A program made the translations under genes and the position numbers. A stretch of 64,000 nucleotides of DNA from Candidatus Saccharibacteria bacterium UBA6040 (GTDB lineage Bacteria; Patescibacteriota; Saccharimonadia; Saccharimonadales; Saccharimonadaceae). Shown piece after piece: positions 1 through 9,029 of this stretch. Numbering within the stretch: position 1 is the first letter of the stretch; each line of letters starts with the position of its first letter. Location of the stretch: NCBI GenBank assembly GCA_002429245.1, contig DIZA01000002.1, positions 139,399 through 203,398 on the forward strand, in the 5' to 3' direction. Under the pieces are notes generated by a model that ran no database searches, had not been told where the DNA came from, and worked only from the letters and a program-made list of their open reading frames with translations.

Positions 1-218
1 AATGCAAGGCTAAAGCTTGAGTTATTCAGCCACAACTCGTTGTTTCGAATCGTTACGAACGATCCTTTGAGTTGTACGTGGCCGTCTCGGGCAGCGCGGG
101 CTTCTCTTCCTGTGAGGACAATTCCAGTGATTAATTCCTCGTCGAGGGCATAGTCAAAAGACGCACGACGGTTGACGATCGCACGGGGCTGAGTAGGCTT
201 TTTCTTTTTCGTTGCCAT
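1..218 (-). CDS. smpB: SsrA-binding protein SmpB (N-terminal part)
   Basis: SmpB binds tmRNA and delivers it to stalled ribosomes for trans-translation. The start ATG is at 218 and the frame runs off the left edge, so only about the first 72 residues are visible. They contain the family's OB-fold opening: a lysine-rich start, then GIVLTGREARAARDG (the usual GIxLTGxEVKSLR strand and helix) and VQLKGSFVTIRNNELWLNN (usually VxLxDSYxxIxxGExxL). An extended -10 box (TGT-TACAAT, positions 229-237) ends 10 nt upstream of the ATG, giving an almost leaderless transcript. It lies just downstream of the glycosyltransferase gene on the same strand. The C-terminal RNA-binding tail is outside the window. 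Confidence 0.9.
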   Translation of the reverse strand, partial: MATKKKKPTQPRAIVNRRASFDYALDEELITGIVLTGREARAARDGHVQLKGSFVTIRNNELWLNNSSFSLA

Positions 219-246
219 AATACTCACTATTGTAACAGATGAAGCT

Positions 247-1317
247 TTAGTCTTTGACGAGGGTTTCGATCGTCTTCAAAAGTGCTCGCGCTGAGTTATC
301 CCAAGTGAACAGAGCGATGTGTTTACGACCGTTCTTGATCAGTTCGTTTCGAAGCGTTTTATCATCAAGTTTTTTGACTTGTTCTGCGAAATCTTTTGGC
401 TTGGCTGGATTGAAATAGAGCGCACCACCAGCACCAACTTCGTGGAAGATCGGTGTATTACTGACGACCGCAGGAACACCCATGGAAAGTGCCTCTGCGA
501 CAGGAAGTCCATAGCCTTCTTCGTAACTTGCACTGGCTAAAACGGCGTCGTTTGCGAGCAGTGCTTCGTAGGCATCGTCGGTGACACCGCCGTAAAAGCG
601 AACATCAGCGCCCTTTGGAATCAGTTTTGTTAACTCTTTTCGACGGGCCGGCGTGATTTTACTCAGCAAGTGGAGCGTTCGTCCTGGAAGCCACTCCATC
701 CCTTTGATGAGTGTTTCGACGTTTTTATACGGCATAAATGATCCCATGAAGACAATATTTTTTGGACCGTTTTTTTGGACAACTTTGTGGGTATGGAATT
801 TTTGTGGTGCATTTGGAATCACAATAATTGGTCGCTTGGTCAGTTTCGCTTGTTCGAATTCGCGTTTGACGGTGATGCTGACAGTCGCAACTACGTCTGC
901 GCCATTTAGGGCGATTCGTTCAGGGACATATGTCAGGTGATATAAGAACCACCCGATTCTCAGTGGTGTGTTGATGTTTGTCGGTGGTTTCAAGTGACGG
1001 AAATAAATCATGTCGTGCGATGTCAGGATAAGTTTGTACTTTCGTCCTGCGGATCCCATCGTCTGCATTGGTGAAAAGACAACGTCTGGTTCGTACTTGT
1101 TCAGGACACTGGCCGTGAACGGCTCTTTCGCAGATATTGGTGAGTGAATTTTGATGTACTTCGCATTTTTTGGTAAAAATTGAATTTGTGCAGGGTCCCA
1201 GATAAGGAATGTAACATCGGTAATTTTGGCGAGTGCATTGCCGAGTTCGGCCGAGTAGCGGCTCACACCGTCATGGAAATCAGTTCGAATATAACGGGCA
1301 TCATAGAACAGTTTCAT
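247..1317 (-). CDS. GT4-family glycosyltransferase
   Basis: A 356-aa cytosolic or membrane-associated glycosyltransferase of the GT4 (GT-B, group 1) family, expected to transfer sugar from a nucleotide-sugar donor to a surface glycan or lipid. The start MKLFYDARYIR is typical of mannosyltransferase-like GT4 enzymes. The C-terminal half has the donor-binding signature EEGYGLPVAEAL (E-x7-E) followed by GVPAVVSN. An upstream in-frame ATG at 1539 exists, but it lies inside the divergent gene. The ATG at 1317 was chosen because an extended -10 (TGG-TACAAT) ends 8 nt before it. It is divergent from another GT4 gene 60 bp away, which suggests a shared role in envelope polysaccharide or glycolipid assembly. 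The substrate cannot be read from the sequence. Confidence 0.85.
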   Translation of the reverse strand: MKLFYDARYIRTDFHDGVSRYSAELGNALAKITDVTFLIWDPAQIQFLPKNAKYIKIHSPISAKEPFTASVLNKYEPDVVFSPMQTMGSAGRKYKLILTSHDMIYFRHLKPPTNINTPLRIGWFLYHLTYVPERIALNGADVVATVSITVKREFEQAKLTKRPIIVIPNAPQKFHTHKVVQKNGPKNIVFMGSFMPYKNVETLIKGMEWLPGRTLHLLSKITPARRKELTKLIPKGADVRFYGGVTDDAYEALLANDAVLASASYEEGYGLPVAEALSMGVPAVVSNTPIFHEVGAGGALYFNPAKPKDFAEQVKKLDDKTLRNELIKNGRKHIALFTWDNSARALLKTIETLVKD

Positions 1318-1325
1318 ATTCACAC

Positions 1326-1369
1326 ATTGTACCACGGGGTCGCGACCGCTTCCCGAAGCATGGTATAAT
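1326..1369. promoter_or_regulatory. Divergent back-to-back extended -10 promoters
   Basis: On the minus strand an extended -10 (TGG-TACAAT, + positions 1326-1334) ends 8 nt from the ATG at 1317. On the plus strand TGG-TATAAT (1361-1369) ends 8 nt from the ATG at 1378. Neither has a clear -35. Expected transcription starts fall within about 2 nt of both start codons, so both glycosyltransferase mRNAs should be essentially leaderless. Confidence 0.7.
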
Positions 1370-1377
1370 AAGCCAAT

Positions 1378-2544
1378 ATGAAAATCCTCATCGCGTCGGA
1401 TTTGCACTACCCGACTATTAACGGTGTAGCCACATTTGGTCGAACACTTGCCATCGGTCTTGCTAATCGTGGTCACGAAGTGATGGTCATCGCTCCAAGC
1501 CAAACCAGCAAAAAGTTCAAAGAAGTTGACATCAACCACGTTGTCGTTCGTACTGCGTCAGTGCCGTTTGTCCCCTACCAGAACTTCCGTATTTCTCCGA
1601 CACCAGGTCGCGAAGTCAAAAAAGCAATTCTTGATTTTGATCCAGACGTTATTCACATTCAAATGTTGATGTGGATCGGTCAAGCTGCGATGAAGTACGG
1701 CAACAAGTTCGGTATTCCAATTGTCAGTACGAACCATGCGATGCCTGAAAACTTAATGGACAACATTCTGCTTCTTGCACCGATTGCCCGTCCGATTAAC
1801 TTTATGCTTCGTCAGTACGGCATGCGGTTCCATTCAAAAGCCGACTTTATTACGATGCCAACTCAGTCTGCGATTGAAATGTTCAAAGCAACCGAAAAAA
1901 TGACTGTTCCAATGGAAGCAGTCTCGAACGGTATCGACCTTGTTCGTTTCCAACCAGGTAAACCGGGATCTGAAATCTTTAAAAAGTTTAAACTTCCCGA
2001 AGATGAGCCGATTATTGCCTATGTCGGGCGTGTTGATGTTGAAAAGCACTTGCCTATTCTTGTCAAAGCATTCGCACAAGTTCGCAAGCATCACAAGGCG
2101 CACTTGATGATTGTTGGATCAGGCCAAGACACGCTGAACTTAAAAGAGATCGCACATGAATATGGCGTATATAGTCACGTTACGTTTACTGGCCGTGTTT
2201 CTGAAGAAGACAAAGTCTTGCTCCACCAAATTGGAACTGTCTTTGCGATGCCTTCGCCAACCGAACTACAAAGTATTGCGACGCTGGAAGCAATGGCTAG
2301 CGGGCAGCCAGTTGTTGCCGTTGACGCTGGTGCACTGAAAGAACTTTGCCAAGACGGGCGTAACGGATACTTATGCCACAAGGATGATATCGGACAAATT
2401 GCCGAATCACTCGCAAGCATTATTAGTGATCCAAAACTTCGGAAGAAGATGAGCAAAGAAAGTCTCGCAATTGCGAACACTCACGATTTGAACACGACAC
2501 TTGATCGTTTCGAAGAAATCTACAAAGACGTTATAAACGCCTGA
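1378..2544 (+). CDS. GT4-family glycosyltransferase (glycolipid type)
   Basis: A 388-aa GT-B glycosyltransferase of the GT4 family. The N-terminus (MKILIASDLHYPTINGVATF) is the acceptor-domain opening of enzymes such as diacylglycerol glucosyltransferases and phosphatidylinositol mannosyltransferases, and STNHAMPEN matches the conserved TxHTxPEN-like loop of the monoglucosyldiacylglycerol group. The C-terminal donor domain has AYVGRVDVEKH, then SPTELQSIATLEAMASGQPVVA, in which the usual E-x7-E is present as E-x7-E in ELQSIATLE. It probably glycosylates membrane lipid, but the acceptor is inferred. No Shine-Dalgarno site; the start is fixed by an extended -10 ending 8 nt upstream. Its 3' end overlaps the convergent hydrolase gene by 25 bp. 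Confidence 0.85.
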   Translation: MKILIASDLHYPTINGVATFGRTLAIGLANRGHEVMVIAPSQTSKKFKEVDINHVVVRTASVPFVPYQNFRISPTPGREVKKAILDFDPDVIHIQMLMWIGQAAMKYGNKFGIPIVSTNHAMPENLMDNILLLAPIARPINFMLRQYGMRFHSKADFITMPTQSAIEMFKATEKMTVPMEAVSNGIDLVRFQPGKPGSEIFKKFKLPEDEPIIAYVGRVDVEKHLPILVKAFAQVRKHHKAHLMIVGSGQDTLNLKEIAHEYGVYSHVTFTGRVSEEDKVLLHQIGTVFAMPSPTELQSIATLEAMASGQPVVAVDAGALKELCQDGRNGYLCHKDDIGQIAESLASIISDPKLRKKMSKESLAIANTHDLNTTLDRFEEIYKDVINA

Positions 2545-3299
2545 ATCGAAGCCGCGACTTGGTCGGGTGTTTCGTAGTGCGTGAGATGACCAACGTTTTG
2601 AATAATCTGAAGTTCAGCGTTTGGAAAGAGCTTTTGGAGCTCTTTTTGTTTTTGGATTGGCGTAATGTCATCTTGCGCACCAGCAATCAGCAAGGTTGGC
2701 GTTGTGATGTCTTTTGCAAAATCACGGACACTATTATTAACAGAGGTAGAAAAGCCCTCGGCGACTGATTTTGAAGTATGGAATAGACTGAAGTATTGAC
2801 GGTGTTGATCATGGATAAAGGCACGAAGTTTCTTGTCTTTTGTCTTTGCCATCGTGACGCTCATGACCATGACGATCAGGTTTGATGCGAGCCATTTTTG
2901 CGCAAAACTATGAGGTAATCTTGTGCCGACCCAGTAGTAAAAGACCGCTAGTTTGCTCATCACGGCTTTTGGTCCTTCAAGCGCTGGTGCGCCGATTGGA
3001 TTGACGAGAATCAGTTTTGAAATCGTCTTGGGATACTTTTTTGCATAGGCAGCGCTGACAATGCTACCAAACGAGTGACCCAAAAGAATGGGTGGCGACG
3101 AGAGGCTTTGTTTCTCGATAAAAGCTTTGAGCCACTTCACGTACGAGTTCAGGTCATGCGTTTCAAGTCGGTCCCCTTCGCCAAATCCAGGTAAGTCGGG
3201 AATGATTGCGTCATATTCTTTCAGGTGATCGGCGATCAATGCAAGCCCGTGGTGAGTCCCACGAAAGCCGTGGATAAGAATAATCGTTTGTTTTTTCAT
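2520..3299 (-). CDS. Alpha/beta-hydrolase
   Basis: A 259-aa single-domain alpha/beta-hydrolase fold protein. Visible landmarks are the oxyanion motif HGFRG near residue 11, the nucleophile elbow GHSFG (Ser near 94), the acid in AGAQDDITP and the catalytic His in NVGHLTHYE near the C-terminus. No signal peptide is seen, so it is probably cytosolic. The family includes esterases, lipases and C-C hydrolases, and the substrate is not predictable. TATAAT ends 8 nt upstream of the ATG with no Shine-Dalgarno, so the mRNA is likely leaderless. The 3' end overlaps the neighbouring glycosyltransferase convergently. Confidence 0.85.
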   Translation of the reverse strand: MKKQTIILIHGFRGTHHGLALIADHLKEYDAIIPDLPGFGEGDRLETHDLNSYVKWLKAFIEKQSLSSPPILLGHSFGSIVSAAYAKKYPKTISKLILVNPIGAPALEGPKAVMSKLAVFYYWVGTRLPHSFAQKWLASNLIVMVMSVTMAKTKDKKLRAFIHDQHRQYFSLFHTSKSVAEGFSTSVNNSVRDFAKDITTPTLLIAGAQDDITPIQKQKELQKLFPNAELQIIQNVGHLTHYETPDQVAASIQAFITSL

Positions 3300-3335
3300 C
3301 TGTGGCCATTATACCCTATTCAAAGATTGTCGAAT

Positions 3336-3812
3336 TTAGGTCTGTGTCCGCAGGATCGCTGCAACGAGTACACGAATGTGCGGATCAACACCGGAATAGG
3401 CTAACTCGCTTGAAAGTGTGACCGTGTGTAATCGATGAACCGCATTTATCGCGAAAGCCTGTTCGTCCGTACTCGCGTATTGCAATGCGTCGGCAAAATT
3501 TGCGTCGTACGGGTCCTGTATGACCGGCGCAGAGTCATACCGGGGGTCAGCTATCAGTGTTCGAAGGCGGTCAATGCTTGGGGCTTGCTGATCTCTGTCA
3601 TCGATAAGATCACGTGTGATCACTTCCACGATTCGTGATAAGTTTGCGGGATGTGACCATACGGTCAGGCGATAATGGGCAAAATCGACGTCGTTTAGTT
3701 CATCGGTATCGACTTCGTGTCGATCGAGTTTCTGTTTTTCGGAGGCAAAAGAATTGATGTCACTTACATTGAAGTGAGGTGAAGGTTCATCAGGTGTGTC
3801 CATCTTAGCCAT
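3336..3812 (-). CDS. Hypothetical protein (158 aa)
   Basis: I do not recognise this protein. It is soluble and acidic with no signal peptide or membrane segment. The N-terminal third is rich in Asp, Ser and Pro and looks disordered; the rest is helical with repeated Ala/Leu patterns. Support for it being real: -10 box TATACT ends 9 nt before the ATG, and it fits end-to-end between same-strand genes. A centred palindrome CTAGTAACTAG sits between the -10 and the ATG and could be a binding site. Function unknown. Confidence 0.6.
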   Translation of the reverse strand: MAKMDTPDEPSPHFNVSDINSFASEKQKLDRHEVDTDELNDVDFAHYRLTVWSHPANLSRIVEVITRDLIDDRDQQAPSIDRLRTLIADPRYDSAPVIQDPYDANFADALQYASTDEQAFAINAVHRLHTVTLSSELAYSGVDPHIRVLVAAILRTQT

Positions 3813-3850
3813 CTAGTAACTAGTATAGCGTAAACAGATAAAAATCGAGA

Positions 3851-4129
3851 TTAGGTAGCGACGGGTTGAATGCCGTGTGCTTTGATTGCGTCCTGAATTT
3901 TTGGACGATCAAATCCAAGAATCATATCGCCCGCAACATCAGTGACGGGAACGCCACGGAAGTCACCGTTGATCTTTGCCATCAATTCTTCGTTAGCGGC
4001 TGGATCAGCTTCAATATCTTTTGCGGTATAAGGAATACCTAGTTTGTCGAGCCACTGCATTTCAGTGTGGCAAAAGGCGCACCAGCTGGTGCGGTAAATG
4101 GTTATCTGTGGAGTAGTTGTGTCGCTCAT
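3851..4129 (-). CDS. Glutaredoxin-like thiol-disulfide protein
   Basis: A 92-aa thioredoxin-fold protein of the glutaredoxin family. The first strand is followed by the active site CAFC (TSWCAFCHTEMQWL), and the conserved cis-Pro region appears as GVPVTDVAG with the usual GFDRPKI end. It likely reduces disulfides or mixed glutathione/low-molecular-thiol disulfides in the cytosol. An upstream in-frame ATG adds ten residues, but AAGAAGGG lies 9 nt before the ATG at 4129, which fixes that start. The promoter lies in the 119-bp gap shared with the divergent surface-protein gene. Confidence 0.85.
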   Translation of the reverse strand: MSDTTTPQITIYRTSWCAFCHTEMQWLDKLGIPYTAKDIEADPAANEELMAKINGDFRGVPVTDVAGDMILGFDRPKIQDAIKAHGIQPVAT

Positions 4130-4215
4130 AAGTTGTACCCTTCTTGTTTCACTATACATTGTACAGTAATTATTAACTCAAGTAAATAGTATTTGCCCCC
4201 GAGGCACTGTGCTTA

Positions 4216-4224
4216 TGCTACAAT
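4216..4224 (+). promoter_or_regulatory. Extended -10 promoter for the glycine-rich pilin-like gene
   Basis: TGC-TACAAT is followed by a short leader of about 18 nt with a weak AGGG before the ATG at 4249. No convincing -35 is seen. This gene is leadered, unlike many others here. Confidence 0.5.
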
Positions 4225-4248
4225 AATCACAAGAGTTTTTATAGGGTT

Positions 4249-7200
4249 ATGCGAATAAATACGAGCATATTTGGGCAAAATAGAATACAACGGGCGTTTG
4301 CGCTACCTACTGTTTTGATTGCCTCCGTCGTTTTGTTGATCGTGCTTGCGGTCTCTGTGACAGCGACGGCTACTATCCGTGAGACACTGAAGTCTCAATA
4401 TTATACGCAGCTAGCACAGGTTGCTGGTGAGGCCGGTGTCGCTATGGCAAAAGCCTGTCTTGCTGCCAGTGGTAATGTTCCTCAGTGGACGGATGCGAAG
4501 CCGTTAACGCCTGCAACCGACTGTTCGGGTAACGTTGCGCTTTCGCCGAACGTTAAGGCGCTCGTTATTGGTGGTGGTGGTTCTGGCGGTGGCTCAACTG
4601 GTGGTGGAGGTGGAGCGGGCGCATTCATTTATACGCCTAGCTCGACGGTAACTGCAACGTCATATTCAGTTGTTGTTGGCGCAGGTGGCGCAGGTTCTGG
4701 GCAACAAGCAACTGGTATCAGTGGCGGAAGCTCATCCTTTAACGGTATTACTGCCGTCGGTGGCGGTGGCGGTGGCTATTCAAATGGGTCTATCGGTGGC
4801 GCAGGGCTTAACGGTGGTTCGGGCGGTGGCGGTCAAACATATATTGGTTCGACTGCAGGTGGAACCGGGGTTGCAAGTCAGGGAACTAGTGGCTCGTCAG
4901 GTAATGCTGGCCTTTCGAATGCTGGTGGTGGCGGCGGCGCGGGCGGTGCTGGTGGGACAAGCGGTACTGCAAATGTAGGTGGTCCTGGTGGCGGTGGCTA
5001 TCAGAATAATATCACTGGATCTTATATCTATTATGCAGCTGGTGGTGGTGGCGGTAATGGTGGTGCTGGTGGTCTTGGTGGTGGCGGTACTGGTGCGAAA
5101 AACGGTACCGCGGGTGCGGCAAACACTGGTTCTGGTGGTGGCGGCGGTTGGGACTATGCTGGTGGTTCTGGTGGCGCCGGTGGTACTGGTATCGTCGTGA
5201 TCTCTTTCCCTACCGATAGTGGCATTACGGCAACAGGCGGTACGGTTACGACGTCGGGTGGTAATGAAATTCATAAGTTTACCTCAAGTGGTACTTTCAA
5301 TGTGACCTCTACGGGTAGTACGAGCTGTCCATCGGATCCAAGATGTTCGGTGACGGTTAATGATAACGTCAGAAGCTCATTTAGTGTCGGGAAGCCAACT
5401 GTTGATAGTCAGGGCCGAGCGGTGACAATTCCTAATACTGGATATGTTGAAATTACACGTCAATCAAATGGTGCTGTCTGGCGAACATACAAGCAGCCAG
5501 GCGTCCAAAATGCGGTTGTTCCTGACCTGTGTTCGGGTAATGCAACGAGTGCTCGTGGATGGTCGGCTGCGGTCAAGACGACTGGACAAGATTCGCTGGC
5601 TGCGTCTTCAGCCGCACAGACAATTAGCTTAGCTAATACGGCTTTGAATGCAGGGGTCGTCTATTATAGGAAAGACTTTAATGCGAGTGTTGATGCGACC
5701 TACAACCTCGATGTCTATACGTCGAGTGCGCAGGACATTGCAGCAACCTATATTGATGGAAATATGGTTTCGACAACCGCTGGTTCGGATGCTTCGACAC
5801 AAACCGTGCTGACTGCTGGCTGTCACACGATGGTAGTTGAACTGACAAACGACACGTACCTTCCGCGGACATCTGACTTCACTGCAGCGCTCGTTAGAAG
5901 TGGCGCTACCGTTCCGACAGTCGTATCCGATACGTCGTGGCGTGTCGTTACGGGTGACCCGACTCACTACTCAACCGGTAATTACGACGAGACTCCTGGA
6001 GCATGGCAACAAGTTACCGACTTTGGTATTTGGAACAATACAGCCCTACCCTGGGGGGGTGCTCCTGCAAACTGGACGAGTGTTTCTGGCGATGCCGTAG
6101 CTGAGTATATTTCGACGCAATATAGTACAGGCGGAACTAATCGTCCCGGTGATGCGTATGCATGGTTCAGGGACCCTCAACCATTCACGACCGCAACTGC
6201 GACGACGATTCGACTTTCGGAATATTGTGATGATCAGTGTAATATTTATCTCGACGGGGCGCTTGTTTTCAGTCCTGTATCGGGAAGTGGATTGAATTCG
6301 AAATCAATTAGTCTTCAACCAGGGACGCATACGTTCGGAGTGCGTTTGTATAATGCACCAAGCGGAAACGTAGGGGCATTTATATTTGCCGCTACAGACC
6401 TAACGACTAATACGGTTGTCTCCCGCAGTAGCCCAAACTGGGATTCGACAACAAGTTGGTCTTCGTCGACTGTCGAGCCATATTCGTATGATTCAAGCTA
6501 CACCCCCACTCCTGCGGTCCAGCCGACCTCTAATGCAAAGGTGCTTGTCGTCGGTGGTGGCGGTGGCGGTGGCTCTGATATGGGTGGCGGTGGCGGTGGC
6601 GGTGCTGTCGTTTATAACGCAGCCTTCCCTCTTTCAACGGGTACGTATCCGATTACTGTTGGCGGTGGCGGCACGGGTGCTGCGGCCGGAATTGGCGCTG
6701 CACGAGGAGTGAATGGTGGCAACTCGGTATTTTCTGCACCAACTGGATCACCAGCTCCTTCAATCCGTGCGCTAGGTGGTGGTGGCGGTGGATCGGAATA
6801 TTCAACGAATACTTCCCCTCCGGGAGCGGGCGCGTCAGCCGGTGGTAGTGCGGGCTGTAACCAGCTGCTTCGGGCTGGAATTGTGATTGGCTTAGGAAAT
6901 GGAAGCTCTACCTCAGTCGGGTGTTACTACCCTACTGGCGGTGGTGGTGCCGGCGGTGGTGGTGCGACTAACCCCGCTACTGGTGGTGTTGGTGTATCGA
7001 ATAATATCCTTGGTACTGCGTACTTCTGGGGCGGTGGTGGTGGCGGTTCGGGTTACACCCCTATTGGGGGTAATGGTGGTGCCGGTGGCGGTGGCGGTGG
7101 TGCTGTTGGTGTGACGACTGGTGGATCAGGAATCAATCCAGGTTCACCGGGTGGTGGCGGTGTGCAGGTTGCGCAGACGAACAAACCTGGCGGTAACGGC

Positions 7201-7881
7201 GGTATTGTAACTGGTGGTGGTGGCGGCGGCGGAAGCCACTACAACTCAAACAACTACGGTGGAAATGGCGGAAGTGGAACGGTTATTATCTCCTATCCTT
7301 CTGGAAGTCTGACTGCGACAGTGAGTGGGTCCTATAATAATTTTTCCTCATCTACACCTGGATTCACTACCTACCTCTTCTATGGCCCTGGAACATTTAC
7401 TGTGACGAGTATCTTTTCGTCTGCCGTTGCGCGTAACGTGAACCTCGCAGCCGCTTATAGTCAGTGGACGCTCGCGGGAGGTGCTACTTATGCTTCCGGA
7501 ACTGGACAGGTAACGATTCCTGCAGGCGGAAGTGCTACTTCTCCACTTATGCGCGTAGACAGCCCGGCAAGTATTACTATTGGAGGCGACTTTTATTCGT
7601 CAAATCAAGCAACCTACGCTCCGTTTACTCCAAATGCGGCTTATCACTACTCCATTTCTTACTATGCGGGTGATGGTGTGACGCCGGTTGCCAATACTGC
7701 AGGGTACACTTCTAATGGGTGTGCGCAACCATATCCTGTGAACACATGGAGCACTAGTACGCTTTGTGGGTTTTCTGGCGGGCCAGGCATTATATATGTT
7801 CGATATTCTCTGTTCGGATCAAATGGTGGCTACGCAAGTCCCGACTATCTCACTAGAAATCCTCAACTCATTTTGCAGTAA
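4249..7881 (+). CDS. Giant glycine-rich pilin-like surface protein
   Basis: A 1210-aa exported protein. Residues 14-41 (RAFALPTVLIASVVLLIVL) resemble a type IV prepilin/PilX-like N-terminus: a basic leader, a cleavage-like A-F junction, a hydrophobic helix, then an amphipathic helix. Two long glycine-rich blocks follow (about residues 105-320 and 765-1020), each starting with KALVIGGGGSGG or KVLVVGGGGGGG and ending in TGIVVISFP or GTVIISYPS, the pattern of Gly-rich beta-sheet domains found in phage-tail and surface proteins. Between them (about 450-720) are two PA14-like beta segments (AATYIDGN, NIYLDGALVF). It could be a minor pilin tip or a surface adhesive fibre. Base composition of the repeats is skewed to GGT/GGC. 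It sits directly upstream of the ATP synthase operon but has its own promoter. Function is inferred. Confidence 0.75.
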   Translation: MRINTSIFGQNRIQRAFALPTVLIASVVLLIVLAVSVTATATIRETLKSQYYTQLAQVAGEAGVAMAKACLAASGNVPQWTDAKPLTPATDCSGNVALSPNVKALVIGGGGSGGGSTGGGGGAGAFIYTPSSTVTATSYSVVVGAGGAGSGQQATGISGGSSSFNGITAVGGGGGGYSNGSIGGAGLNGGSGGGGQTYIGSTAGGTGVASQGTSGSSGNAGLSNAGGGGGAGGAGGTSGTANVGGPGGGGYQNNITGSYIYYAAGGGGGNGGAGGLGGGGTGAKNGTAGAANTGSGGGGGWDYAGGSGGAGGTGIVVISFPTDSGITATGGTVTTSGGNEIHKFTSSGTFNVTSTGSTSCPSDPRCSVTVNDNVRSSFSVGKPTVDSQGRAVTIPNTGYVEITRQSNGAVWRTYKQPGVQNAVVPDLCSGNATSARGWSAAVKTTGQDSLAASSAAQTISLANTALNAGVVYYRKDFNASVDATYNLDVYTSSAQDIAATYIDGNMVSTTAGSDASTQTVLTAGCHTMVVELTNDTYLPRTSDFTAALVRSGATVPTVVSDTSWRVVTGDPTHYSTGNYDETPGAWQQVTDFGIWNNTALPWGGAPANWTSVSGDAVAEYISTQYSTGGTNRPGDAYAWFRDPQPFTTATATTIRLSEYCDDQCNIYLDGALVFSPVSGSGLNSKSISLQPGTHTFGVRLYNAPSGNVGAFIFAATDLTTNTVVSRSSPNWDSTTSWSSSTVEPYSYDSSYTPTPAVQPTSNAKVLVVGGGGGGGSDMGGGGGGGAVVYNAAFPLSTGTYPITVGGGGTGAAAGIGAARGVNGGNSVFSAPTGSPAPSIRALGGGGGGSEYSTNTSPPGAGASAGGSAGCNQLLRAGIVIGLGNGSSTSVGCYYPTGGGGAGGGGATNPATGGVGVSNNILGTAYFWGGGGGGSGYTPIGGNGGAGGGGGGAVGVTTGGSGINPGSPGGGGVQVAQTNKPGGNGGIVTGGGGGGGSHYNSNNYGGNGGSGTVIISYPSGSLTATVSGSYNNFSSSTPGFTTYLFYGPGTFTVTSIFSSAVARNVNLAAAYSQWTLAGGATYASGTGQVTIPAGGSATSPLMRVDSPASITIGGDFYSSNQATYAPFTPNAAYHYSISYYAGDGVTPVANTAGYTSNGCAQPYPVNTWSTSTLCGFSGGPGIIYVRYSLFGSNGGYASPDYLTRNPQLILQ

Positions 7882-7910
7882 ACTAGATACTTCCAGAGCA
7901 ACCGCTCCCC

Positions 7911-7939
7911 TGTACAGCTCGCCTAGCCTCTGTTACAAT
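7911..7939 (+). promoter_or_regulatory. Promoter of the ATP synthase operon
   Basis: TGTACA (4/6 to -35 consensus), a 17-nt spacer ending in TGT, then TACAAT (5/6, extended -10). The -10 ends 9 nt before the first possible ATG at 7949 and 30 nt before the alternative ATG at 7970. No other promoter-like sequence is obvious before atpB. Confidence 0.6.
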
Positions 7940-7948
7940 GAGACCTAT

Positions 7949-8191
7949 ATGGGTGAGTCTCCACAACCAATGAAGACAAAAACGACAACGCAAGCCGTCT
8001 TTTTGTTAGCTACTACTGCCTTGGATGCTACGTGGCGAACACTAGTACCTGGTATCGTTGGTACAGTGCTGGGCCTCATCCTTGACCATGCGTGGCACAC
8101 GACACCATTTATTATGATTGTTGGACTGGTGCTTGGAGTCGCATTGTCTATATTACTTATTAAGAAACAATTTAAGGCGCTGAATAAATAA
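7949..8191 (+). CDS. AtpI/AtpZ-like ATP synthase accessory membrane protein
   Basis: An 80-aa protein with two membrane helices (about residues 28-45 and 50-70) and the glycine motif GTVLGLILD of the AtpI/AtpZ family, whose members precede atpB and help c-ring assembly or ion handling. ATG 7949 was chosen because it lies at the expected transcript start; ATG 7970 gives a 73-aa alternative. Its stop overlaps the atpB start as TAATG, which implies translational coupling. The family assignment rests on position and topology more than on strong motifs. Confidence 0.7.
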   Translation: MGESPQPMKTKTTTQAVFLLATTALDATWRTLVPGIVGTVLGLILDHAWHTTPFIMIVGLVLGVALSILLIKKQFKALNK

Positions 8192-8979
8192 TGATTTCAC
8201 AATTTGCAGCTTTTGATCTCCAGGTCAGTATTGGCGCCGAGACACTTTTTACTGTCTTTGGGTTTAATGTCACCAATGCATTTTTGACGGGACTTGTTGG
8301 CGTTATCATCACTGTGGCAATATTGGTATACGTTGCACTGAGCGTGAAACGTGGCAAGTACAATCGTTTTATCGGCTTGGTCCAGTGGGTATTCGAAGGG
8401 CTCTTGAATCAGATCAATGATATTATTCCCGATAAGAAACTTGCCAAGAAGATGACGCCATTAGCAATTACGATCTTCTTTGTCGTTATGTTCAACTATT
8501 GGCTTAGCGTTTTACCCGGCCTTGACTCGATTAAAGTAAACGGGATACCGATTCTTCGTAGTTCAGCGGCTGACCTCAACTTCACCCTCGCGCTTGCGAT
8601 CATCACTTTCGTAACGGTCCAAATGTATGCAGTGAAATATCTTGGTGTCTTCGGTAACGCGAAGCGCTATATCCGTAACCCACTCAAAAATCCAGTTGGT
8701 GCTTTCGAAGGCGCACTCGAGATTATCGGTGAGTTTAGCCGTGGTGTTGCCTTGGCGCTTCGATTATTCGGAAACGCATTTGCGGGTGAAATTTTGTTGA
8801 TTGTGATCTTGCTCCTGACGAGCTATATCGCAAGTATCGTGTTGCCGTTCTTTATGCTGTTCGAGCTATTCATTGGCTTTATCCAGGCGTATGTGTTCTT
8901 TGTGTTGACGCTTATCTTTACCTCTTTAGCCGTCACGCACGAGGAGCACGCTCCTGGTGAGGATAAGCAGCCAGCATGA
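8191..8979 (+). CDS. atpB: F0F1 ATP synthase subunit a
   Basis: A 262-aa multi-pass membrane protein forming the proton half-channels next to the c-ring. The hallmark helix GVALALRLFGNAFAGEI carries the essential Arg facing the c-ring, and the last helix contains FIGFIQAYVFFVLTLIF. About six membrane segments can be counted. The start overlaps the stop of the upstream accessory gene. It is the first core gene of the operon B-E-F-H-A-G-D-C. Confidence 0.97.
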   Translation: MISQFAAFDLQVSIGAETLFTVFGFNVTNAFLTGLVGVIITVAILVYVALSVKRGKYNRFIGLVQWVFEGLLNQINDIIPDKKLAKKMTPLAITIFFVVMFNYWLSVLPGLDSIKVNGIPILRSSAADLNFTLALAIITFVTVQMYAVKYLGVFGNAKRYIRNPLKNPVGAFEGALEIIGEFSRGVALALRLFGNAFAGEILLIVILLLTSYIASIVLPFFMLFELFIGFIQAYVFFVLTLIFTSLAVTHEEHAPGEDKQPA

Positions 8980-9029
8980 AGAATGCTATAATTAAAGTAA
9001 TTCAAAGAAATTAGAATAAGGAGAAATAT

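Noticed and set aside
2520..2544. Frameshift at the glycosyltransferase/hydrolase junction
   Set aside because: Both genes have normal ends; the 25-bp convergent overlap is simple genome compaction, as at 32154-32164.
4897..5274. Long open frames antisense to the glycine-rich gene
   Set aside because: They arise from GGN codon repeats (Thr/Ala-rich on the other strand), and have no promoter or ribosome site.
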